Source of the DNA: Branchiostoma floridae
Lineage: Eukaryota > Chordata > Leptocardii > Amphioxiformes > Branchiostomatidae
NCBI RefSeq assembly: GCF_000003815.2
Contig: NC_049988.1
Span: 10,976,416-11,040,415 of the forward strand
Reading direction: 5' to 3'
DNA: 64,000 nt
Position 1 is the first letter of the stretch. Every line of letters starts with the position of its first letter. The position numbers and the translations under genes were made by a program. The notes beneath the pieces were generated by a model. The model was given only the letters and a program-made list of their open reading frames with translations. It was not told the origin of the DNA and did no database searches. This document shows positions 12,001 through 58,505 of the stretch, piece after piece.

Positions 12001-15000
12001 CTGTAACTAACACCTTCCATCTAATGGAATGGTCCGTAATGGGTGTGGTTGTCACAATGGCCATGATAGTGTCTGTTTAGGGACAAACCATGCAATACAT
12101 AAAAGGTGGAGAAACAGAAACTGCATGTCAAATTATCATGATCTTATAGACAAAGGTAGTGATCATTAAAGAAAACAGAATAAGACAGGACACCAGGCTA
12201 GCTAATATGATTACTCTGGTCAATACCCAAAAGTGCAAAACAGAAATATATGCATGGATGAAAAAAAGGGCCACTGAGGCAGCTGCTTTCTCATTGGTTG
12301 GAGTGCTGATCATGATTGACAGCTAGAATTTGCCAATTCTGCAACTCTTCAGATGAGAAATGATCCTCCCCCACCATGCCCCACCCACTCACCCCCTCTG
12401 CATACAGATCCAGCTCCATCAATGGTGTCACATGACCCGAGCTGTTTTGTTTTAGTAGACAGTCTGGCTGCGGCGGTATTGATCCGGCGTGGGACGGATG
12501 TCCGTACACGGCACGGCCGCATCGCGCTCGCATAATGGCAGGCAAGGGTCAGAAATCAATGCCAAATGCCCAAAATTTACACCGAGAGGGAAACGCACGC
12601 GTGGGTACAATCGATGCCTAACAGCCTTCGCTGTTACAATTTGTTACATTGAGCGTATTATTTTCAGGCTCTACCGGTGTCGTTCGTTATGAAAGGGGGT
12701 CGTTCAAGAGATAAACTGGAATTCATTTATCATGAGTTGACATGGATGTTCTGAGAGTCAGATATGATCCTACATGTAAGTGGGGAGCTTTCTGGTATGA
12801 CCCTCTGTAACATTTCTTTTAGGGTTAAATCTAATGCAAAATTCATCATGTCTTTCTTCATGAGTATCCTAATGTTTCATGATGCGCTTGTAAATTGTAA
12901 AGCATGTAGCTTGTGGTTGAAATAGTGTTCAAAACGCACCGGGTAAATCTTGGTACACAGAAAAAAATTCGGGCACACAACATTAAGTAGAATTCTACAG
13001 AAAACTTCAAAACAATTGATACAACAAAGGTTTCATCATTTTTTTTCTGACACTTACATGTCAGTGATAAACTGCATACTAGTGTACTGTGATATCTTTT
13101 CATACATAATCCTACACAAATTTATAGCTGTACCAGTGCACTCACAGCCAAAAAGTACATCTCTAATTTTGGGTGTCCATAAGTGCACATATGTACCCAG
13201 TATTTGAACCCTAAGTGAATGTATGGATGGAATATAACTTTTAAGCATGCCCTGTGTAGAACCATTTACTACCATGCATTGCCTCCAACCAGGCCAGTTT
13301 GGGTCATCCAGTAAAATTTCAATCAGCCATTCCATGTGACCTTTATGTGACTGTCTACTCTCTCCCACTGTTTTATTAATGACGCATGCAGGATATAGAC
13401 GTCACAGCACACATTTATGGCTCCTCATACATCAAAAGCACTTCACAGAAAATCTCTTAGTCTTTTTTCAAAATCTTTTCAATGAGTTTAAAAGTTGAGC
13501 AATCAAAAAAAGTTTAACAAAAAAGACAATCTAAGCTATTACTAATTGGATATGTTCTGTTTTAAGATAGCACTCAAATTAACAGAGATACTGAATATGA
13601 TTTTACTAAGCTTCATTGAATGGCAACATTTTTTTAAAATTTCAGCATAACTTTTTCAATCAATCAATTTAAGGCCTTGATTTGCCCAACTGAACTAACT
13701 TCCAAAATATTTCTCAAGGTTTGACAGTACACAACCACATTTGAGTCAACCTTTGGCAAAATATAAATAAATCTAAGGAGGGAGTCCGAGGGACAGATTA
13801 AACAAATAATCGCAATTAAATGGACAGTACCTTATTACAGAATGGATCCTGTCATCCATTGATACTTATGGATTATTGTATGCAAGGAAACAATAACTCG
13901 GCAATCGCAGCGCAGAAATGTCCCTACAGGCTCCATCTAAGCCGGCTGAAACCAGCATCAAATATTAATTTGACAGCCATTAGGACTGGGAATGGGACTG
14001 GGAGGAATATTTCAGCCTGGGAAAGCTGGATTGGAAGCATTTCAGCGAGTTTATTGCAAAAGTGATGCACATCTATCCATCAAGCTAAAATTTATCTTTG
14101 CTTTCATACCACTAGAATGGAATCTTTCCACTCTTTTCCATACATACTATCTGTTTCAAAGAGCATTTTCAGAGAGTCAATTTGCATTTTCTTAAATTAA
14201 ATCTAAACAACTGAATAAGACAATAAGCTGTTCACATATGGAAGGATTTTCCTTTCTCAAATACTGGTCTAGAAAACAATCTTTTTCTATGGCTTCAACT
14301 ATTTTTTTCTGTTTCCCAGCTCAGGCTTTTGACAGCTATTAGTATCTCTAGCCCTTATTGCCATTTTTTTTAAAAGTGCTGCCCATAATTTACTAGAACT
14401 GGGCGTAATATGTAACTGTGTCAGGTCGGACATCTCTTACAGCCAGTATATCAATAGAGTCATTTTCTGAATGGGGTCCACAAGAGATCAACCATAACTC
14501 CATATTGCCTCCAGCCAGCAAGCATTTTGTGTGCTGTTCAGAATATCAAAGAGCAGGACAAAACCGATAGCCAATAGGGTGTATACAGGTCTCACTTACA
14601 ATGGATTCTCAGGAGCATTTTTACTCATTAAAAGCTCTGTTATATCAACAATGATGCAATTATGAATACAGACTTGATTGATCATGTTTGATAATGAAAT
14701 GCCTGACAAGGATTTCTTTTCTAATTACAGTCAAACCTGTCCTGAGCAACCACTCAAGGGACCGAGCAAAAATGGTTGCTGAGGACAGGTGGTTGCTCCC
14801 GACAAGTTGGTCAGTTGGCAAGCAAAAATGATAAATGATACGGTTTACATGATATGTACCTTTCAGTTTGTTCTCAGGAAACATATCTGCAAGAGATGCA
14901 CTGAGTTTTTAATCTCCATGCTGTTATGTAAACAAATTTCAAGAAACCATTGTTTAACAATCAGAGCTGAGTTTGTCTAACAATCAAACATGGTTTGTTT

Positions 15001-18000
15001 TGTAGTTGTCTGCTCCTTGAACAGCCCAAACAAGTGCTTTCAATTTCTCTTCCAGTATGTCAAAATTCTCACTGATAATCATTTTTGCACGTTGCACATT
15101 GTCAATATGCTTGATTGATATTCCCTTACATAAAGAAAATAAGTCTCTAAGTCCAGGGTAACTGTGGCTACATAATTCTTCATATAAAATGGCTGCTAGC
15201 TGCTGTTAGTCAATTTTGGTTGGTGAGGGCAGGTTGAATGCCCCTTTGGGACTGTAAAAAAGTGGTTGCCGGTTGGGGAAGACAGGTGGTTGCTTGGGAG
15301 GGGGTCTTAACTATGTAAAAATGAACGGGACTGTTTCAATGTGTCCTCTGACGGCAGGTGGTTGCCTGCGCCAGGTGGTTGCTCGGACAGGTTTCACTGT
15401 ACTAGCATTTGAATATGATTAAAATCATGGTAATAGCATATACATTGGCATATGCCAAAGTAGTATAGAAGCCTACATGTAGTTTTAATCAGGGTATTAT
15501 ATTATGATGAATTGTTTTTTAGATATCACAGAAATGGAAACATCAGATCATGATCATAGCACTATTAATTTATACAAAACTAGAAGAATGATCTGCAGCT
15601 CTAATCTCTATCTTTAATAAAACTGATTTACAAAACCAGAAAAATCAAAATTGACTTTTAAAAATATGTCATGGAAGCATGAAAAGCACGACAGATGAAA
15701 ATGTGTACATTTCTAGAACTGAATACATGCACAAACTACTTATAACTATCAAAACTTAAAGTATCATCTAACAAACAAAACAAAGACTCCAAACATGTAC
15801 ATGGAATTCCAAACATGACTGCCTATCGTGATTAATCTGCAAACAGACGAGTTTTGTCAGGGTTATTTTGTTCTTTTAAGACATTTTGTTGGTCTTTCAC
15901 GTTTTGACAGATTGTTTTAATGGTGCACATTATGGGAGAAAAAGATGTAGAAGCATAAAAAGACAACAAAATGAGCTCAACAGATTCCGCTGCTTGAAGG
16001 TATTATAATGGTTAATCAGACAAGCAGCATGATAGTGATAGAGTCAGTGCAGCACTATCATTTTTTAAAATTATTATGGATTGCCTGTTGTATGGTAGGT
16101 GAAATGTGCCATATGTCAAAATTGAATATGATTCATAATTTCATATTCATTAGTCAGTTGTGTTCGCGTGATCCGGTGAATGAATGTAGAATTTATCTAA
16201 AACTAAACTGAATTCATTTACCTGGAAAACAATGATCAAAGACTAGAAATATCAACAGCAAAACAAAGTTTGAATAAATTCCTACTAATAATATTTGCAA
16301 CCAAAACTGTCAATACATGCATATATCCATGTACAAAGTAAATTGTGTCACATAAACACTGATACAACAAAACTTGGATATATATGCAATGCTGGAATAA
16401 AAATACTCCGATTAATACAGATTTTATTGAAAAAAAAAGGAAAACAATTCTGTTCTGCAAGGAGGATAGATTCTTACCAGCAGCTGTATTGATTAAAATC
16501 ATGATTGAAACATATCAGTACCAAGGTGAAATGGTCAAAAGTAACTGTCATTCCGCCCTAAGTCAGGTGACGTCAACACAACATTGAATAGAACAACAGT
16601 AATGGCAAAAGGTACTGTCATGAGTTGGAGATCCTTTCTATGAATCTATCTTCCTCCATAAAAATGTATCCCTACTCTTATCTACAAATGTGGTCATGGT
16701 AGGCTCTTAAAAGAAATGTCTCTCCTTAAACATGAAACATGTTTAATTGTATATGTATATGGAAGGCTTCTTTTAAAATGACCACACTGGTTGAAAATAT
16801 CAAAGTCACAATAGCAGAAATAAATGGAGGGTATACTCATTTCAAGAAGTGTGTTATAAGTTACCTTTCAATCAAAGTGACAGATATGAAACAAAACCTC
16901 CCAGCTAACTCAGATCTACATAGGAAGATACCTACCACAACATACGTTGCCTGGTCATCTTCAGGAAGATCACTGGTCTCATACACATCAGGCTGGTAGT
17001 CCTACAGGGAACATTGAACTTGAAGCATGAGAAAGGCAGCATTTTTCATTCTTTTGTTTGTTTTTGTAAATGCAGCTGCAGTACTGGTACGTGAACCTGG
17101 GACTGAAACATCTTAAGTTGTCGACTTTGAATAATGAATAAATTGTTATCAGGTTTTGTTTTCACTTCCTACTAGGATTCAGCATGGCTAATTTAATACT
17201 GATAGTTAAGTTATGACAGAAAAGTGTCTGTATATATACGGTATAACCACCCTTCGGCGTAACACACAAGTGTCATTGCAATTCATCATCATTCTTTCTT
17301 GCTTACATGTACAAATAAAGATTGATGAACTGAAATATCACCTTTGACAGTAGGATTTGTGAATGTGTCATAACATACACTTACTAGTACTGCATGTATG
17401 GAATATCTGAGGTGCTACAAGTATAACTGAGCTTCATTTACTTTTTAATATTGCAAATTATATTAATTTGAGATCGAGAAGGAAGTCTTGATCAAACTTT
17501 GCTGTGTGCGAGATAGTATATGCAACAAACTTACTATACAGTTGGAAGAAATATATAGGAAGGTTTATTTTTTTACTATTTTCAAATTTCAGTAGAAAGC
17601 CTTGGATCAAGATCTGAATCCAGATCTTCATGAAAAAAACAACAACAATACATTTACATTTTATTATTTATCAGTTAACAATCATAACACAATGCGAATC
17701 GTTTGCTCCTTGCTACATTGAGAACGTGTTTACAGAAACTGTTTCTACGTTGTGTCCTAATAAACATATTCTGCACGTCTGAATGTTAGCAACTTTGTGA
17801 TATCTTTCCGGATGCATGCCCCTCCCCACCTAATTAAGTTAGCATCATACACACGAGTAAAACGTCCTGTGCGGCAGTAAAATTATTACCATTAGTCGGA
17901 AATATTTATATTGGTATTTGCCATACTCATGAAATATTGTAAAAGGCCTATTTGTTGACACAAATAGCAAAATACTCACGATTCCGGGCAGATCTGCATA

Positions 18001-18015
18001 CTTTGGGTCCGCCAT
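8993..18015 (-). CDS. DCTN2: DCTN2, dynactin subunit 2 (dynamitin p50), first three coding exons
   Basis: Dynamitin is a structural subunit of the dynactin shoulder; its N-terminus anchors the shoulder to the Arp1 filament, and dynactin is the activator of cytoplasmic dynein. Three minus-strand exons are visible: 17980-18015 (MADPKYADLPGI), 16936-17001 (22 residues, including PDVYETSDLPEDDQA) and 8993-9089 (32 residues plus one base, including VNPNSAYEKFKGK). All have GT donors and AG acceptors and join in phase 0, 0 and then 1. The order, spacing and wording match human DCTN2 almost residue for residue; the segment between DDQA and EEL has the same length as in human. The N-terminal 66 residues are covered, of about 400 in the family, so the gene is partial here. 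Exon 2 could also splice at an earlier GTATGT, but only the GTAGGT site keeps phase and length. Intron 2 (9090-16935) is 7.8 kb. Confidence 0.93.
9090..16935 (-). other. DCTN2 intron 2 (7.8 kb)
   Basis: Non-coding. It contains a GC-richer island at about 12430-12620, a TIR element at 14726-15401, a sequence at about 10636 (CAGGGCTCGAAAT) that resembles the end of the element at 57200-57500, and plain AT-rich sequence. No embedded gene is supported. Confidence 0.7.
14726..15401. mobile_element. DNA transposon-like element with TA-flanked inverted ends
   Basis: The left end TACAGTCAAACCTGTCCTGA and the right end, whose reverse complement begins TACAGTGAAACCTGTCCGAG, are inverted copies. Both ends also carry AGCAACCAC-type subrepeats, and GGTGGTTGC recurs internally. 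The outermost TA on both sides fits a TA target duplication. It is about 675 bp with no transposase frame, so it is non-autonomous. A relative starts at 63946. Confidence 0.75.
16936..17001 (-). CDS. DCTN2: DCTN2 coding exon 2
   Basis: 66 bases in phase 0 after an acceptor CTGTAG. It encodes the acidic conserved segment PDVYETSDLPEDDQA, and the donor is GTAGGT. Confidence 0.92.
17980..18015 (-). CDS. DCTN2: DCTN2 coding exon 1 (start codon)
   Basis: The ATG lies at 18013-18015 on the minus strand, followed by 12 codons and the donor GTGAGT. The start is chosen because MADPKYADLPGI is the known N-terminus of dynamitin. The ATG sits inside a CAAAATGGCGG sequence, a YY1-type element. Confidence 0.93.
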
Positions 18016-18573
18016 TTTGCCTAACTCCTTGAGGGCAAAGGTCACGTCAGCCGGTAAAAGTCGTCAGGCTACTTGCTGTGTAACCTAAACCTTCACGTTA
18101 GAAGAAAACCCGTACTGTTATAACACCTTAAGATAAACATGAAGTTTTGCTAATAACTTGAAGACTTTTTGGTGAAAAATTAATAATCTCGAGAAAAATC
18201 GCGTGACTTGTCCGGAGGATGATGTCATCTTTTCCGGCTCCACCCAGAATGCCTTGCGGAAGATAGGTAGAATGGCGGATCTGTAATTGAACGTTTTGTG
18301 CGACTTATTTTTCTACGGAGATTTTTGTCCTCCTGAATATATATATGCTTATTTTAGTAGGTTTACTTTGAAGATAAGGGACTGAAGACTACAGGATTGA
18401 AGTTTGAGAGTGTTCTGTGCTTCCCTGAAAAAATTCTGACAGACGGAAAACGCCGGGATGGCAGAGGACGGATTTTAGGCAGCGCCAGCCATGTTTGCAG
18501 TCAAGGTGTTTTGAGAAGGGAAACTGCGGACTTCGACCGGGAAAATTGGCTATTATTCGGGACCTGAATCACG
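18016..18573. promoter_or_regulatory. Head-to-head promoter region shared by DCTN2 and KIF5
   Basis: The 558 bp between the two start codons must hold both 5' UTRs and both core promoters. No TATA box stands out. A YY1-type GCCATTTTG motif overlaps the DCTN2 start (18009-18021), an AATGGCGG occurs in the KIF5-proximal half (18271-18278), and a CRE-like TCACGTCA lies near 18042. Transcription starts cannot be placed from sequence alone. Confidence 0.65.
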
Positions 18574-53677
<35,104 letters not shown>

Positions 53678-56600
53678 AGTGTTTTCCACACCACCATTAC
53701 TACTCAACAACCATGGTCACCGCAACACCCCACAACAATGAGACTACTTGAAGAATTATACAGAAAGCTCCTATCCACAGATGTCTTTAGTATATCCTGT
53801 TAAGGATAAGAACAGTAACATACAATAGTTTGGGATGCTTATGACCAAAAAAGAATCAAACAAGCTATGATGAAATCTAAAAAATGGCAGGTGGGAAAGC
53901 ACAAATGTTAAGATAAGATTAACCAAAGTTACCAAGATTTCACAATGGCCCACAACATATGCACTGTAGAACTCTATAAAAAGGATCTTGGAAAATCCCT
54001 TCCAAAAGTGTAAGATAAGATGTTGACTGCAAAATGACTTGCAAGTTAGTGTAAATCCTAATGAACTGAAGAAGTGAAGCTTGTAATCAATTCTTGTCAC
54101 GTCACGTAGGGCCGCTTGTTTGTACTTCTCCTTTAGATCTTCTCAGACGTGGTCTTGAGGCAGTGTTACTGCGTGCGAGTGAATGAGTGAATTGTAACTG
54201 CTGCCGGACACTAAAACAAGCCACATTGCTGATAATTTGAGACCCTTGATGTACAGATGGCTATGTAAAGCTAAATTCCAACCAAACACAAAATGCCTAG
54301 GTTTGGTAGCAACTACAAATGCGTAAGTCAGTCCACACCGTGTGCATCAGGCAAAGTGAATAGAACACAATTGTTGAACATCTTAACTAATGAAAAACTG
54401 CTTCTAGATACGTGGAGACAACTAACAACACTTTCTGGTACCAGATTCAGAGTTGCTTGCTTGTGGAGATTGGAAAACACCGGCTTGATGGCTATCAAGA
54501 ACATTGGAATAACCAACTGGTAGAGCATGTTGTAAGATAATGTTAGCATCTGATAGTACTGCACTGTTTTTCAACGCATTGTGGGGTAACGTGTCGCATT
54601 GTGTAATATGCACCTCTGTAGCAAGAATTAGTAGTGGCTGTATAAAAACGAAACAAATATCACAAATGAAACTGCAGATTTGTAGCAAAATTGTTGCAGT
54701 TGCTTTGGCAGGTACAGGAAGTGATAAGCCAGTGAGACACAACATTTTCCAAGCACAAGTAAGAAAGGATTTAGGAAAGAATTGCTGTAAATAGATTCAG
54801 TGGAATATAATTGGAAATGATAAGGTATCTGTGCTATTGCTCAGCATATGATGTGTGTGTTTCAATTAAGAAATAAGCGCTGTCGTTGTGGGAATAGGGT
54901 GAGGTGCAAAGTAGTTGCGAAGAAAGTTCTGTCCTTACAAAATGTATAGTATATCAATGTTCTCTTCCAACTGTGTGGATCTCATAGGACATAGGAACAC
55001 AGACACGCCAGCAAATGCATGTCAAATGAGTGTTTCAACCAAATTGTACTTGTTCATTACTCCAGCACAGTCCATAGTAAGAGAGGCACACAGGGGACAG
55101 CTAGAAATTGCCTGTTGAAAACTAAAAGCAAAACAGTTGGTTATTCCAAGAAATTGCTCGCTGCTAGCTTTGCCTGCCTTTGGTATCTGAGAAAATGCTC
55201 TACATGTTCACATGTGTTAAGTGGTAAGGAAAAAAAAGATGTTCAAATTGTGTGTTTGTGTGTGTGGATGTTTTACTGCAAAGAAGATCAACAATAATGC
55301 TTCATATTGATGTACAAGCTCCATAAGAAACTATAGTAAGGAAGCTTGTACTGTCTCCCTTATTTTCCTGTTTGTAGGGTTAGGTAGTAACACATTGGTG
55401 TGTAAGGTGAAATGCCTGCCCTGTGTAATTATGTGTAAATTTGGTCACCATTGTAGGCATTTTGACTGTATGGTATTTTAATCAAATCAGAATGGTATGT
55501 TTACCTGAGCAAGGGTTCAAAAGAAATCACAGGACTCTGCTCTGTTCTTGAAAAAAGTTTATGTATGTATAATCAAAATTTTACTATTATTGTGGATAGC
55601 ATACTTTTCTGGAAAATGTTTGATTTGATAAGGGTTGACAATGCATTTATCATCTTTATTTAGCATCTATATAATATACAATGTGGATTGTAAGTTGAAT
55701 TTCATGTGATCTTCCACTGTGTGTCTCGAGGTCCCTCCAACACGCTACTGGATGATTGAATCAAGGGAAATTGTTGTTGGAGGACTTATAAATATGGCTT
55801 GAATTGTAATTTATTAGGTTGTGTATGAGAGAGCGAACCTTAGTTTTGTGTACAATATAGCTGTCTGCAAGGTGGGCTGATTGTGACTGAATACACAAGT
55901 CCTGGCTATTTGTATGGTGGTTGTTGAGTCCCAAAGACAGAAAAGGAACTCTGTCATATCTTCAGGAATGCAAGTACATGTACTGTTTATTTCCTGCTGT
56001 TGGTCCCAGGAATCTCACAAATAAGTCAAAATTTGATTAGGGAAAAAAGTGACAATTCAGAACAAAAATAAATGGCCTCTAATAGTTACAATATGGCTCC
56101 CAGATTCCAAACAAAACAGTTTCAATAGAGCCTAACAGGGTACCTTCTTATGCGATCTCGAACACGGCCAGCCAACCGTTGTACTTGGGACAGGGAGGAA
56201 TAATGCTGGGCTCTAGCTGTGCGAAAAATGAGAGTCAAACTGTACATACTATTGGTAGCACAAACCCTCTAGATAATCCCCAAACATGCTGGTCATACAT
56301 TTCAACATTTACTGCCTTGAAGTTCCTGAGGAACACTCATGTTTTTCTCTCCAACAAATTTTTAAAGGGAAGGTAAAATGTTACAATAAACCTGGTCAGG
56401 ATACATGTCTTTGGCTATCCAGCGTAAATCTTACACCAGGCATAAAAGTTCCCATTTCAACACCTTGCTGTTCAGATATCCAGGACTTTGTGCATTCCAG
56501 TAGGTGAAGAGATGAGGGTAAGAGATCTTGAAAGACTGGTGTGTACATGTTACTATGACAACAAGTATTATACCTAGTGTATGCCTCCATGTGTTGAGTC

Positions 56601-57158
56601 AGGAATACTTGTCCTCTTCTGAAAGCTTCGTTCACTGCTCAGGCCACATGACTATGGAGTGAAGTGCAGTTCCAAGTGCAAGGTTTAAGGTATTCCATCG
56701 TAGGCTCTGCCCTTGAGGTGTAGCCAAAAATTGAGGATCTGTATTGTTACTGCTGAAGGAATGCAGGAATGTGTTCTGTATATGGTATTTTCCGCTGAAG
56801 GGTTGTTGTACACTTTGTGTTGCAGAAGATGAGCGCAAACATGGTCTTGGCAGTCAGCATAGCTGAGAGAGGAAAGATGCTAGAAATCCGCCTGTAATTG
56901 AAGTAAAAAAAGAAGCTGTAATAAATTATGCATACCATGTTGCGACCGCTGGTGTAAATCTGTCTCTTCATTGTTTTTGTCCTACCTGGGCTGGTGGGAT
57001 TAGTTTTAGGTAAGGGGTTAAATTGTAGCTCAACTGGTATCAACCACCCATTGGACCTGGATTAGGGCATCTTTGTTGGGGTTGCACCTGTCTTGGTGTT
57101 TGTTCCAGTGTTTGAGGAGGTGCCTTGAGCATGTTGAAGGAGAGGGGCTTGCAACTAG

Positions 57159-57630
57159 TCTCCAAGCAGGTCCTATGGTAGCACAATATAGTATCAAAAC
57201 AGGCCTCAAAATTAACTTTTCTCCCTACTGTCCCAGCATTGTCCCAAAAATAAATTTCAACTGTCCCGAAGTGAGGATGGACTGTCCCAACCCTATTTTC
57301 AGAAATTATGTATTACAACAACTGTAAGTCAGAGTACGCACACCTGACAACCGCGGGCCGCGGGGAGATCGGACATTCTGATGTTGATTCGTTGATTATT
57401 TTCCTATTGTCCCAAAAGTGTCCCAAAAAGATTTTTGAGTTGTCCCGGCCTAAATTTTAGTGGCCCCGGGACATCGGGACATAGTTAACTTCGAGCCCTG
57501 CAAAAGCTGGCAAAGGAATGTAGCCGACCTTGGAGTGTGCATTGGGCCACAGTAGCCAATGCACACTTTGGCTTTACTCCTTTGTCAGCTATTGATACTA
57601 TCTTATGCTACCGTAGGATCTGCTTGGAGA
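57159..57630. mobile_element. Fold-back element interrupted by a nested insertion
   Basis: The outer arms TCTCCAAGCAGGTCCTATGG and, inverted, CGTAGGATCTGCTTGGAGA match. The palindrome continues through GTAGCA..ATAGTATCAA and the stem CAAAGG..GTGTGCATTGG around 57505-57590. The left arm is split by the element at 57200-57500. Confidence 0.8.
57200..57500. mobile_element. MITE nested in the fold-back element
   Basis: The ends CAGGCCTCAAAATTAACTT and, inverted, AGTTAACTTCGAGCCCTG match imperfectly. CAAAA flanks it on both sides (57195-57199, 57501-57505) as a possible target duplication. The interior is rich in TGTCCCA repeats. A related end may lie near 10636. Confidence 0.75.
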
Positions 57631-58505
57631 TTATGCATAAGTTCAATACAAACTGTATACAGCATACACGCCAATATACAATGCACATTGAAAGACAGCT
57701 ATGATCAGATTTTCAATGAATTTTGACCAGAAAGTCTCTTCCAACATTGTAAGGAATGTACTTTGACCAAACGGTTTGCTTTCTATGATGGCAAAGGTAA
57801 TGGGTTTACATGCTGTTTGAGTGTAAGATACTAGAGTTAACTTTTTCCATGAAAAAGCACAAGTTATGAGCTGAGCATATTGAAACCACAACTCGTGAGA
57901 CAATGTCGCATACTGAAGGATTTTCTTAGTAGGATCTAGGTCGTAACTTCCAAAAGTTGTAGTTGGCATCCATCAGTCTCGCAAGACAGTTCCAAAAGAA
58001 GTGTGCGGTAAAGTAAAGAGCGTTTACTACTTTTCCAAAGTAAAAGCCAAATCACCTTAAAACGTGATGGTCAATGATTTTTCTTTTTCAGCAATATTAT
58101 CAATAGTGCAGTTTGCACCATCATTTCCAGAGAATATATAGGACTGCAAACCAGTAGACTTGCCATACTCGTGACAGTGGCCGTCCATCACATTTTATTC
58201 TATAAACCGGTCAAAAACAAACACTGGTCTGAGGTGGTCGACTTTTTTCAGCAGACGACATAAGAACGCATGCAATCAATTTCAAAGTTGCAATTTATAT
58301 TTCTTTCAAAATACGTGGAATTACAGAGAAACTTAGTTCTATAAATATATAACCTTAACTGCATGCATAAAAAATTACCTTGTGGTCAATTTTTACCTTT
58401 TGTTACCACAGTTAAGTGTACTTTTTTTTATTTTGCGTTTAGCTGCTGTGACAAAATGTCAAAGTTCATTTGGCGTAGATACCTTCAGATCACTTCCGGT
58501 TAGAG

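Larger units (their letters stand above)
53678..58505. other. KIF5 3' UTR and spacer to the next gene
   Basis: No coding sequence recognised. The 3' UTR end is not visible; AATAAA hexamers occur at 56067-56072 and 56385-56390 and are possible polyadenylation signals, which would imply a 2.4-2.7 kb UTR. The right part holds the nested elements at 57159-57630. Confidence 0.6.

Noticed and set aside
12430-12620. GC-rich island inside DCTN2 intron 2 with an ATG (MAGKGQKS)
   Set aside because: The frame is short with no splice partner found; it may be an internal promoter or repeat but nothing decides it.
13054-13368. Minus-strand 104-codon frame with WLIEILLDDPNWPGW
   Set aside because: The wording looks protein-like but no family is recognised and the flanks are AT-rich intron; it may be a repeat relic, not supportable as a gene.
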